DNA from: Strongylocentrotus purpuratus
Taxonomy: Eukaryota; Echinodermata; Echinoidea; Camarodonta; Strongylocentrotidae
DNA: 64,000 bases
NCBI RefSeq assembly: GCF_000002235.5
Contig: NW_022145606.1
Coordinates: forward strand, 23,560,095-23,624,094
Reading direction: 5' to 3'
A program made the translations under genes and the position numbers. Numbering within the stretch: the first letter of the stretch is position 1; the number at the start of each line of letters is the position of its first letter. Positions 35,765 to 45,750 of the stretch are shown piece after piece. Below the pieces are notes generated by a model. That model was not told the DNA's origin. It made no database searches and saw only the letters and a list, made by a program, of their open reading frames with translations.

Positions 35765-36082
35765 CAACAGTTTATGATCACTTGAGTCTTCTCTCTCTGG
35801 CATTTTTACATTGATTATAATAAAATGCGTTGATAAAAGCACATATAATTTATTTCAACAAACTGGTTGATGTAATATTTGAATGGTTTGTATTTTTCTA
35901 ATACTTTGATTATCATTATAGTTCTTGAAAAGTATCTTGATCTGTGTACATTTAAGAAGGCATTTACAGAAATTGGGCAACATTAAACAATGAGACGATA
36001 TATGAGTGTTGTCATCATAAGTTTCAATGTTCATATATTCAAAATATTTACAAACTTTAAATTTGAACAACTTCCAATCCCA

Positions 36083-36116
36083 CCCCCCCCCCCCTCTCTC
36101 TCTCTCTCTCCTCCAG
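36083..36116 (+). promoter_or_regulatory. 3' splice site of the PCYOX1 terminal exon
   Basis: A C-run followed by a CT repeat ends in CTCCAG. This is an unusually long polypyrimidine tract. The AG at 36115-36116 fits protein homology: upstream in-frame translation is low-complexity, downstream translation is PCYOX1-like. Confidence 0.8.
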
Positions 36117-36887
36117 CTTTCCTTATCATCCCAAGGCATGGTGTCCCTAGCTGCAGCCGTACCTGGTCTGTGGTCTATAGAGGGCGGTAACAAGCTCGTG
36201 CCTGAACAGCTGCTTTATAGATCCGGTGCAACGCTCATGAAGTCTCGGGTACAGTCCGTTGAATGTGTCGCCAGTGAGAATGCTGGAAGGCCCGCCTTCA
36301 GAGTCACAGGGAACGAGGTTGTCAAAGGTCTCAAGAGTGAGGTCTTTGACATAGTCATGATGGCTTCACCCATAGAGGACGATCTCTCAGGTATCGACTT
36401 CATAGGCTTTGATCATCCGGTCACCACCAACTTCACAGGCGACTACCGCCACGGCGCCTCCCTCGTCGAGGGGCGTCCGCGAGCATCAACATTCGGAGTC
36501 TCGCCAGAAGGTGAGCTCCCAGGACAGATCATCACCAACATGGAAGTGCCTCTGAACTTCAGAACTCTCGCCAAGAACTTCCCCGTGGACTATAACCCTG
36601 TGACATTCAACGCATCCAGGCAACTCTACAAGGTGTTCTCAACCGGTGTCTTGAACGATACGCAGATGGAGGCGTTGTTCGAGTCGTATTCCGAAGCGAC
36701 ACACCGCGATTGGTTGGCGTATCCCTATTACCACGAGCGTAAGACCTTCCCTGGGTTTGTTTTGGCGGAAGCCATGGAAATGGCTGTCATTGGGAGTAGA
36801 AACAGTGCCATATTGGCATACCAGTACTGGAGCGGGGAATCCCCTAAAGTGAAAGTGGGAGCCTCTAAAGTTAGGCAAGAACTATGA
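36117..36887 (+). CDS. PCYOX1: Prenylcysteine oxidase, terminal exon
   Basis: The exon encodes 256 C-terminal residues of a flavin-dependent thioether oxidase, which in lysosomes splits prenylcysteine into cysteine, a prenyl aldehyde and hydrogen peroxide. Supporting matches from memory of the animal family are VSLAAAVPGLWSIEGGNKLV near the start, YKVFSTGVLNDTQ, DWLAYPYYH and AMEMAVIGSRNSAILAYQYW at the end. Reading begins in phase 0 at the splice site, and the stop is TGA 36885-36887. The family is about 500 residues, so roughly half is here; the FAD-binding N-terminal exons were not recognised upstream and may lie beyond the repeats to the left or outside the window. No disabling change is seen. 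PCYOX1 and PCYOX1-like cannot be told apart from this half. Confidence 0.88.
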   Translation, partial: LSLSSQGMVSLAAAVPGLWSIEGGNKLVPEQLLYRSGATLMKSRVQSVECVASENAGRPAFRVTGNEVVKGLKSEVFDIVMMASPIEDDLSGIDFIGFDHPVTTNFTGDYRHGASLVEGRPRASTFGVSPEGELPGQIITNMEVPLNFRTLAKNFPVDYNPVTFNASRQLYKVFSTGVLNDTQMEALFESYSEATHRDWLAYPYYHERKTFPGFVLAEAMEMAVIGSRNSAILAYQYWSGESPKVKVGASKVRQEL

Positions 36888-37115
36888 GAGTATAGTTATC
36901 TTTGGCCCGTATTCAATTCTGTACGGGATTAAGTCAGTATTTTACTAAGCATTTTACTTGGTTAAGTAATGTGACTCTTAACGCATTTTAGATTGCACTT
37001 GAGCATTTGACTTTAGTTAACCAATTCTTAGGCAAAATACTGACTGATAAGCATTGTGACATTTCATGATCATTCCAATATATTGTGCAATTAACAAATT
37101 GCATTAAATAAAGTA
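36888..37115 (+). other. PCYOX1 3' flank with foldback and AATAAA
   Basis: A candidate polyadenylation signal AATAAA lies at 37107-37112. Before it, 36931-37046 forms an imperfect inverted repeat (AGTCAGTATTTTACTAAGC against GCAAAATACTGACT, extended by the TTGGTTAA words), probably a small MITE inside the 3' UTR. Confidence 0.6.
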
Positions 37116-37201
37116 CTAAGTATAATTGTATGTGGCTTATACTGACTGCGTATGAAAACCGCATGCTTGCCAATCAAGGCCTCTAAAGTTATTGGTTGTA
37201 A

Positions 37202-37390
37202 AGCCCGTCTGCACTAGTTTGGCCAGGAGGGATTAGACCTCCCACCATGGTCACTGACAGGTTGTTATCCCATCAAATCAGCTCTCAATTAACATAACAA
37301 AAAAGGGGATCATGGAGGACCAGCGGTCACCGATTAGGCACTGTTTGCTATATAGAGGGCGCAAGTAGCTATAAGTGGTGCAGTGGGGCT
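37202..37390 (-). mobile_element. TTAA MITE, copy d (189 bp, inverted)
   Basis: Reverse-complement copy of the 187-bp family. TTAA follows at 37391-37394; the left border reads GTAA, one base changed. It is the most diverged copy. Confidence 0.85.
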
Positions 37391-37399
37391 TTAAGTCAG

Positions 37400-38829
37400 C
37401 TAGGGAGCTGTCTTAACTCAGGGTGAAAAGCTTCAATAAAATACCTAAGTTATCTAAGCATTTACTTTCAAAAGCTTACAACTGATTTCAGATAAGAAAA
37501 TAATTGTATACCGGCCCCTGTACCTCTAGAGTTCTGCAAAAAAAGTGGGTAGGATTCCTAAAAGAGAAAGGTAAGAATTATGAACGTATATCATTCCTTG
37601 TTGAAAGGGAATCATGCAAAATATCTATGCAATATGCCTGGTTTTATAGATTTCCAGATAATGGTAATGCAGTTCAATATAAAAATTGTTCTTCTCAAAT
37701 TGATGTTAGTGTTGTGGATGTACACTGTAGAGCATCAAAATGTTATTAACAGAAATGTGTGTAATTTGGGGGGAACTGACTAAGAGATGGGGCCATGTTT
37801 TCAATTATATGTTGCCAACTTGCTCTTCAAATTAAATTAAATAAATCTACAAACAGGGAACTCCAATTGAAACAGAGGTCAGAGGATTTATAATTTTGTC
37901 CTTGTCATAATGGACTCTCGTCATCACCAATCACAAACAAAAAACATAAAAGAAACAAACCCATGTATTCTTTAGAATAGATTGTTTTAATGTACTTATA
38001 AAATCTCCAATATAATATGTAAATCACTGAAATATCTGTTACAAATTGGTCATTCCAGGGTTTGGGCAATGTTTGTGTCATAACAGAAGTGAGAAACTAT
38101 GTCTTACACTAACCATAGCAATGTTTGCTCAAATTGAGTTTAGCATAAAAAGCATATTCATTTATGTTAAGCAGTATTTTAGCTCCACAGTGAATCATTA
38201 TTATACATGTATATGTGATGTACATGTAAACTGAAATACATGTTACGTTCATATCATGCTGTAACAAAAGAAATGGATATTACACAAAGATTTTGAAGAA
38301 AAGCTACGTGAAACTGAAACAGGAATGATTGTGGCAGCACACTACCATATTGATTTTAAAATATCTCAAACAGATGATTTTAGATTTCATGTATAGTACA
38401 AGATCTTGTATCAACGTCATTAAGTGATCCACATGTGAGGACTACGTTCTTTAAATGGATACACAAGCAGTATTGTTGAAAGGACTTTCAAAGGTTTTGC
38501 AGATGATTATTTATCAATGTAACACTTCTAATATTTAAAAACAAAAACAAAATTAAACAAAAATTGAATCCTCATGAATTATGATATTAATGATCCTACC
38601 TCATGGATAGATTGTATATTTCTTGAAAATATTAATGATTATTGTATGCATTGTATGGATAAGCTAGTTAACTTCAAGCAGTATAATGTATTGAGCTTGT
38701 ATACTAAGTAAAATAGAGTAACAATATGTCTCTAATTGAAATAGTGTAGTTGTTAGAGAGCATTCTATTGGCTGATAAGCTATCACTTGACACTCATCAT
38801 TTCGTTATGTGTGTGTGTATCAATCAGAT
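37400..38829. other. No gene recognised
   Basis: AT-rich sequence; short frames have no family signature. Confidence 0.4.
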
Positions 38830-39110
38830 ATGATTATATTTCGTGTGGGGACCGACCTTTTACGTCACTATCCGAAAGAAGTGACTCAGTTTCGACCTGG
38901 GCCTGTTTGTAGGCGAAGACGGAGAGCTGGCCAAGTGAAAGTGCGCTAGACCATCTCACATCTCCCTGTTCATGAGCGTGCAATATAAGAACTCTTTTTG
39001 AGCGGTAAAACGCGTAGAAAAGTGAATGGGACTGCACACCTCTTTGCCCGTATCTATTGCTTTCAGTGTCTTAGCTGCGCGTATCTCATGCGAAGGCAGT
39101 CTAAATGAAA
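38830..39110 (-). repeat. Possible SINE fragment
   Basis: The minus strand reads TTTCGGATAGTGACGTAAAA, then GGTCGGTCC. This resembles the Deu-type SINE core (GGATGAGACGTTAAAC...GGTCC) known from several animal SINEs. No tRNA head or tail was found, so the call is tentative. Confidence 0.3.
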
Positions 39111-39591
39111 TCGACGAGGCCATACTCGAAAGGAGGAATGCACAAACTTGCAAATAATCTCAATTTTATATTTAAGATATTGCACGCATCATTGTTCAAT
39201 ATAGCATATATTCATCTCCAATTTAGAATTTCCCTCTTGTCATCATGCATTGCGGACCCTGTGAATACAAAAATTACTCTGGAAATTCTGAATTTGTTGG
39301 TCCATAGATTATATTGTATTGTACGCCGAAGCATGAAATGTTGTATAGTATCAACTATCATTGTGGGTGAAACTTGCCACTTTAAAAACTTTTTATTAGA
39401 TATGAATTTTGCATAAAGTCTTTATAAATGAATTGATTTTTATTTTCAATCAATTTCCAATGTGCCATTACTATATCTGAAATATTATTTTGATCACAAT
39501 CTCATACTGTCTTTTAAAGTTTATATGATGAATAAAAAATAATACCAGAATATTTTCAAGATTGTAATCCATTAATGATTGATTACTTCCA
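39111..39591. other. No gene recognised
   Basis: AT-rich intergenic sequence. Confidence 0.4.
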
Positions 39592-39595
39592 TTAA

Positions 39596-39782
39596 AGCCA
39601 CACTGTCCTACTTGTAGCTACTTGCTCCCTCTATGTAGAAAACAATGTTTAATCGGTGACCATTGGTCCCCCATGATCCTCTATTTCTTATGTTAATTGA
39701 GAGCTGAGTTGATGAGATAACCACCTGTCCAGTGACCTTGCAGGGTTATCTAATCCCTCCTATAAACTAGTGCAGATAAGCT
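39596..39782 (+). mobile_element. 187-bp TTAA MITE, copy b
   Basis: Bordered by TTAA at 39592-39595 and 39783-39786; same length and order of blocks as copy a. Confidence 0.9.
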
Positions 39783-40009
39783 TTAAGTGATGGTTTTAAT
39801 ACATGACATTGCTTTTATGAAAGTTTTTTTTTTTTCCTTCACATTTTGATGATTGTGCTCGTATCAACATTTGTAATGCATTTGCAATGCATCAGCACTT
39901 GCAAACTTGCCATTTGCAATGACCGCCTCCAGATATTTGTGATATCCCAGTTTAGTTTAGTTTAGTTGATCCTAAACAAACTCGAAGGTTTCCCTTTAGA
40001 AAAGAGACC

Positions 40010-40150
40010 AATACTAACATTGAGTTATTTAGAGAAAAGTTATTAGGAGAATGGACAAATGAAATGTTTTGAATGAACGTAATGTGAATAATGCATACAA
40101 ACATTTCAATCGTAAATTACAATAATATTATGATAAAAATATGCCTCCTG
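40010..40150 (+). repeat. Short match to 21210-21350
   Basis: GAATGAACGTAATGTG, ATGCATACAAACATTTCAAT and CGTAAATTACAATA correspond to the stretch downstream of TRIM gene 1. This indicates that the duplication around TRIM gene 2 extends past its 3' side. Confidence 0.6.
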
Positions 40151-40439
40151 TCTGAGGAAAACGTAGCTCTAACATTTCAAGAAACCTACGGATTACGAAA
40201 GGCATTATGAAATCAATCAGAACAAGAAACTACCTTTACAAATTATATACCTATGCAAAACCCAACAGACTTAACCAGCAGAAATGACCAAAAAATATCG
40301 CAATAATTGATAAATATCATTCAATGTTCTCGAAAGTTGTAGTACTCTGAACCATTAAGTCAATTTAGCTCCAATGCTCGAGCAACGTGGTGTATTACCA
40401 CTGAGACAATGGGAAAGGAAACTTAACCTCTACCCTAAA

Positions 40440-40645
40440 ATAATTTGATGCTAAATGGTAATGAGATACTCAATTCAAATAATACTGTCTACTTCGTTCA
40501 ATACATTCATTAGTAGAATTGGCCCACAACTAGCAGAAGAAATTGATACTACAAATGTTGATTTTACAAATTTCCTTTCATGTTCTTTTGATAAATCTTT
40601 ACTCCTTAACCAAACAAACTCAATAGAAATAATAAATTACAATAG
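40440..40645 (+). pseudogene. LINE ORF2 fragment (pre-RT region)
   Basis: The peptide FISRIGPQLAEEIDTTNVDF, then FLSCSFDKSLLLN, then SIEIINY, fits the linker before the RT domain of CR1/Jockey-group ORF2 (F..IG..LA ... S..L.P....EI). No other part of the element is visible nearby. Confidence 0.6.
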
Positions 40646-40819
40646 CACTTAACTCCATTAAATAACTAGGTCACGTTAGGATTAGCACTATGTTTATTAT
40701 ACTTCATTGTATCCCCATTAGGTCGTAAACATGTAGTTGATATATCGACTTCAACGCGAGTATGTCCAGATCTAATACCTATTTATAACAAGCACAATCC
40801 ACATGAATATACGCAATAA

Positions 40820-41767
40820 TCACTCAGCACCTAGAATATTAAAATGTTCGCTAGCGTCCAGAGTACCTAGGTCAATATTATTCTCATCAGATGGACAAAG
40901 CCGTGTGTCTTCAACTTCTTGTAGCGCATACGCTGTGGAAAGATCGTCGAGGATTCCATCCAATTCTTTTGTCAGATCTAGGTATCCCATGTAAAGTGTT
41001 TTTAGTGCGTCAGAGTCTGAAAACTCACTAGTACTTGCAATGCCCTTTTGTCCCATGAATGTGCTCTTTACAACAATACTCTGCAATGACTGTTCCTGGC
41101 GTTTAATGCAATCTGCCATTACCTTTTCAGAGTTTTGGCGGATGTTGTCATTTTCTTTTAATAGTCTTTCCATGTGTCCCCGAAGAATTTCTGACTTTTC
41201 ACGAAAGGAATTCTCTATTTCCCTATCTATATTATCCAGATGTGAATGCATATCACGCATATGTTGCTCACCACTGGTAATAGATACTTTGATCTGTGCT
41301 TTCTTCTTCTCACTTCTTTTAATCAGAGAGCTTCTTTTCTTTTTTAACTCTGCTACAACCTCTTCCTTCTTCTTAAACCTGTGACCCTGATGTTTATCAA
41401 GCAAACAAGTAAGACAGATGAATTCCTTGCAAACTTCACACAAAATATCTTTGTAGACTTGACTGTGCAGGGAACAGTACTCTGGTGATTTGTCATTGAC
41501 CTTAAGATGTACATGTAATTCCTCCTCGAGGCCCTTTAAAGAGAAATTTGGTGAGAGTCCTGCGACTCTATTTTTCCCCAGCTTGTTGCGTTTCTTACAA
41601 AGCGGACACTCCATGAAATCTTGACCCCGGTGCTCTTTATCGTATTTGTCCAGACAGTCCTTGCAGAATGTATGTCCACAGTGTAAGAGAGTGGGGGCCT
41701 TGAAGACTTCGAGACATAATGGACATGTAAGACTTTCGGGCAGCTGTAGTTCTACCTTTTCAGCCAT
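40820..41767 (-). CDS. TRIM/RBCC protein 2 (RING, B-box 2, coiled coil)
   Basis: A 315-residue intronless frame, paralogous to the gene at 24998-26134. The RING pattern is complete, from CPLCLEVFKAP through CGHTFCKDC to CPLC, as is the B-box (CSLH, CEVC, CLTC, HQGH). One residue is added in the loop before the B-box (KSPEYCSLH against KSELCALH). The coiled coil spans about 130-250. The frame ends shortly after DLGTLDASEHFNILG; the acidic repeats and C-terminal tail of paralogue 1 are missing. The start at 41767 is set by alignment with paralogue 1; the open frame extends 16 codons farther up. Predicted role is E3 ubiquitin ligase without a C-terminal recognition domain. No disabling change is seen. 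Confidence 0.9.
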   Translation of the reverse strand: MAEKVELQLPESLTCPLCLEVFKAPTLLHCGHTFCKDCLDKYDKEHRGQDFMECPLCKKRNKLGKNRVAGLSPNFSLKGLEEELHVHLKVNDKSPEYCSLHSQVYKDILCEVCKEFICLTCLLDKHQGHRFKKKEEVVAELKKKRSSLIKRSEKKKAQIKVSITSGEQHMRDMHSHLDNIDREIENSFREKSEILRGHMERLLKENDNIRQNSEKVMADCIKRQEQSLQSIVVKSTFMGQKGIASTSEFSDSDALKTLYMGYLDLTKELDGILDDLSTAYALQEVEDTRLCPSDENNIDLGTLDASEHFNILGAE

Positions 41768-42110
41768 TGTGCAGTCACTCGAAGAGGCATTAATGTAGCG
41801 GAGAAAAGTGAGCAAGAAAGTTCAGCCACGTATATAACAAGCTTAGGAAGTCGAGGGCAGAAATGGAAATACCACTTTGTCTGAAAAAAAAAAAAAAAAA
41901 AAAAACTTATTTTTGAATATCATTAGATTTGTAAAGCTTAATTCTCTTTATCTCTTCACTCTCTACCAAATGTATTCCAAGACCCAAATTGCTGTTTATT
42001 TGTATTGAATTACATGTGTGTGACACTAAATGAGAATAAGAATTAATTATGATGATATCTCTGCTGGAATGACCATTGTCAGTTTAAAGTAGAAGACTCC
42101 CATAGCCAGT
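41768..42110 (-). promoter_or_regulatory. Conserved 5' flank of TRIM gene 2
   Basis: Collinear with 26135-26480, including AAGAAAGTTCAGC, GAGGGCAGAAATGGAAA and GACCATTGTCAGTTTAAA. A 22-base A-run at 41885-41905 interrupts it. Confidence 0.45.
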
Positions 42111-42450
42111 GGCGTAGCTTGGGCTCAATCACTTTTTTGGTCACATCTTCCTTATGAGGAAAAGAAGTTTCGAGTCACCCAATCCCGATTTGCTCACAGA
42201 AAATTAACTTTGCATCACTCTGGTACGCAATATGCACAGGTCCTGGCATATTTTATCTTGAATTTTGCGAGCGAGTAAAGAGAACGAGCCCCCCAAAATA
42301 CAATTTTCTTATTTCTGGTGGGGGCACCTCCTACCCCTCCCCTCCCCTCCCCTAGCTTTACCATAGCCACATTTTTTTGTGTGGTTCGTGTTTTTTACGA
42401 GTAGTGCAGGCGCGCGGTCAAAATATGGCAAACTATTTCCTATTTCTTAG

Positions 42451-43807
42451 ATATATCGAAATGTTTCGATATTGTAGACCATGATATTCTACTTTTTAAA
42501 TTGCAACAATATGGTATTGCTGAAAACATGCTAAGATGGTTTTCAAGTTATCTGAAGGAAAGAAAACAATTTGTATTCTCGCAAGGTAAACTTTATGCAA
42601 AAAAGGAACTGTCAGTAGGGGTACCACAAGGAGGAGTACTTGCCCCGATTATATTTTTTTTAAACTTTTTATCAATGATATATCACAATCAATCAAATCT
42701 GGTGTTATAACAATATATATGCTGATGATGTTATTTTATTTGAAATAGGGAAAGATGTGCAAACAATAACCTCTTGACTTCAATCAAATATTGAATATAT
42801 TAATAAAAAAAACACCTAAGAATTAATGTTGACAAAACAAAGAGTATATTATTGCAAACGCGTTCTCATGACATTCTGAAAATATATATTGATGGAATTG
42901 AGCAGGTCAAGTCCATCCGATACTTAGGCGTTGCAATTCATGAAAATTTAAAATGGGATATTCATGTAAATAACCTATGTAAATCTATTGGATACAAGAT
43001 TCGTTCTGTAGGAAAACTGAGGAAATTTCTTAGTTCTTCTTTACTGAACACTCTTTATAAATTTACAATACAACCCTGCATCGATTATGGTATTTCTGTC
43101 TGGGCCAACAGTGCAGATAAACAAAAAACTAAACTACAAAGATTACAAAAACGAGCCGCACGTTATATAACTGGCAACTTTGACCTGAATGTTTCTTTCA
43201 AAACACTTTTTTTTTTAAATGGCTTGGCAAGACATTAATGAAAGAAAAGACTACTTTCTTACCACACAAATGTTCAAATGTATACATGGTCTAGCCCCTC
43301 CACAGCTTTGTAATGATATCGAAATGTTTTGTGAACGATATAATCACTATACTAGGAATAATGATAGTCTTAATGTAGTCCCACCTGAAGTCCACCTCTC
43401 AATTTTTAAACAAGCCTTTACATTTTCCGGTGCTAAGCGATGGAATGGCATTCCCCACTTTATACAAAATGCCCAAACAATTGAAACTTTTAAATTGATT
43501 TATAAGAAGTTTTATTTTTAATTTAATTTTTTTGTACTTTTTTGTATTTTTAGATATTTTTTTAAAGTATTTTATTAAAATATATAATACAATAGTATGT
43601 TATTTCTAATGAAACTTACATTTCTGAGTTTTTATATTTTGTTTTAATTTTATGTCAACATATGCAGTTAAATTATTTGAAACGTTGTTATATAATTATT
43701 TCACATGTGATTTGCTTTTTAATGTTAGCAGGACCATGTTGAAAAACAGTATACCTGAACATATTATCCTGTATAAAGATGTTTTAATAAATAAATAAAT
43801 AAATAAA
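42451..43807 (+). mobile_element. LINE, 5'-truncated, frameshifted RT
   Basis: RT sequence starts in motif A (DISKCFDIVDHDILLFKL), followed by GVPQGGVLAP (motif B) and YADDVILFE (motif C, 42719-42745 in another frame). The post-RT region (KSIRYLGVAIHENLKWDIHV) runs at 42852-43238, and the C-terminus with FSGAKRWNGIPHF at 43219-43521. Several frameshifts and stops separate these frames; a T-run at 43208-43217 marks one junction. The 3' UTR ends in an AAAT repeat (43786-43807). CTTAG borders both sides (42446-42450, 43808-43812), a short target duplication. CR1/L2-type. Confidence 0.87.
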
Positions 43808-44085
43808 CTTAGGAACCTGGGAGGCTATAATGTCAGAGACTTTTGTCAGCATTTTCGGTAGCCTAGGCCTCGGCTAATTGGGACTTGGGAGACAGTTTCT
43901 CATTTGGGATACCAATTTTCTTTATTGAATTTGCTGCAAAAAAGGGAAACCCTTGGCTCAAGTCAAAATACGATGAGCACATTTCCCGTAAAATTTTACC
44001 CCTGTGACCGTCTTTTTCAAAAGTTCACAACCTACTTTCTTGTTCATAACATTTTTTTCTCGTTTTGATCCGACGGTTTTATTGC

Positions 44086-45293
44086 TGTCAGATATATCTT
44101 AGGTTTATATTGCTTTTTCTAGTTTTCAAATCTATGAAGTTTTCGTTAGAATCTATGTATGTTTCATTCAAATTAATGAATAATGTGCTTCTTCTTCGCT
44201 ATTTGGTCATTAGATTTGGCGCAACACGATTTCTGACATGACGGAGATGTACTTTTAGCATTCAAAATTATTTGTAGCATTCAAATTAGCATTGTGTGCA
44301 CTTAAATTGATGTTCAATATGCATTTATCGTTTATTACAAACTTTTTATAGCTCATTCTTTTTCTTTCAAGATTGCTTTTTTCCATGTGTATTTCATCAT
44401 ATTTTATTTTATTGCATTTATACACTTTATATACTTTAGATTTATCTGATATTTATCATCCTTTAAGTTTGATTGTTAAGAGAAAAAAAGACTTACATCT
44501 ACGGACTTGATCGTCTCAGAATTTTTGTAATTTTTCATGTAAAGGAAGTTGTTTGTCTTGTGTTTCATCATAAATTTATCACAATTTCATTATGGAGGAA
44601 GGGTCAGGCGCGGATCCACGGGCCGAATTCTATCGGCCCGGCTATGGCAAGCCCATTGTGTAAAAACTAGATATACTCAGTTTATCAGAAAAACTGTGTT
44701 TATCAATGATAAACTCAGTTTATCAACTGATAAACTGAGTTTATCAACTGATAAACTCTGTTTATCTGATAAACTTTGTTTATCTGTTGATAAACTGAGT
44801 TTATCATTGATACACTGAGTTTTTCTTGATAAACTGAGTTTATCAACTGATAAACTGAGTTTTTCTGATAAACTGTGTTTATCTGTTGATAAACTGAGTT
44901 TATCTGAGAAAAACAGAGTTTATCTGAGAAAAACAGAGTTTATCTAGTTTTTACACAAAGGGCTTGCCATAGCCGGGCCGAAAGAATTGAGCCCGTGGAT
45001 CCGCGCCTGGGAAGGGTACAGTATTGTGACTGGGGTAGGTATTTTTGTATCCCAACTTTTTCGGGGTATATGAACATGTCCGTGCAGAAATGCCATATCC
45101 CTTGATTTCGCCCCTTCTTTACCTAATGTCTGACTACACCCATATGCATTGTCCTCAAAATTAATAAATGGAATAACAGAAAAGACCCTAATGGCAAATC
45201 ATGAATTCAATTGCATTTTTTTTAAAACTGTAAACATGTTGTGAATTTCTTCCCCTAACATTATAACTTGAATAAACACAATTCGAATACGAA
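44086..45293. mobile_element. Deleted inverted copy of the 4.1-kb element
   Basis: The reverse complement aligns to two separated parts of 9776-13887: 13540-13835 (CAACACGATTTCTGACATG, GAATCTATGTATGTTTCATT) and 11160-11700 (TGTATTTCATCATATTTTAT, TCGCCCCTTCTTTACCTAAT). The middle is missing and both 33-bp ends are gone. A hAT MITE sits inside. The right junction reads CATGTTCATATACCCCGG, a duplicate of sequence at about 45060-45076 in inverse orientation. Confidence 0.8.
44605..45009. mobile_element. 405-bp hAT-type MITE with palindromic core
   Basis: Inverted ends of about 70 bp start CAGGCGCGGATCCACGGGC and continue to TGTGTAAAAACTAGATA. They are bordered by an 8-bp duplication GGAAGGGT (44597-44604 and 45010-45017). 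The homologous DNA at 11434-11441 (complement GGAAGGAT) is the empty site. The core repeats GATAAACTGAGTTTATC in both orientations and varied spacing. Target length and CAG ends are diagnostic of the hAT superfamily. Confidence 0.93.
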
Positions 45294-45509
45294 CATGTTC
45301 ATATACCCCGGAAACTAAATATTACAGAAGTTGACTTCAGTGAACCAGAAAAGTAAGGTAAAAACTCAACACAAAATATAAAAGAAGCAGAATATGAGCC
45401 ATATAAAATGATATAAATTTCTTATCTTGTACCCTCAGCTTTCACAATCTGCTCGTTTTGTCATAAAGTTGGTAGTGGATATGACCACCATGGCCGTTAC
45501 TAGGTTTAA

Positions 45510-45696
45510 AGGCCCACTGCACTACTTGTAGCTACTTGCGCCCTCTATATAACAAACAATTCCTAATCGATGACCATTGGTCCCCCATGATCCTCTTTTT
45601 CTTATGTTAACTGAGAACTGAGTTGATGAGATAACCACCTGTCCAGTGACCTTGCAGGGCAGTCTAATCCCTCCTGTAAACTACGGCAGATAAGCT
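45510..45696 (+). mobile_element. 187-bp TTAA MITE, copy c
   Basis: TTAA borders at 45506-45509 and 45697-45700. In U2 the same place reads GGTCTTATATTCGG (near 19495), an empty site with one TTA(A)-like target. Confidence 0.92.
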
Positions 45697-45750
45697 TTAA
45701 TATTCGGTTACACATCAATACAAAAATAATGTACCACATATTTGTAAATA

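Larger units (their letters stand above)
41768..44085. repeat. Segment C, split by a LINE
   Basis: Aligned to A and D through AGTGCAGGCGCGCGGTCAAA (42403), GTCAGAGACTTTTGTCAGC (43831) and GACCGTCTTTTTCAAAAGT (44007). It stops at 44085, where a deleted copy of the 4.1-kb element begins. The LINE at 42451-43807 is younger than the duplication. Confidence 0.8.
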
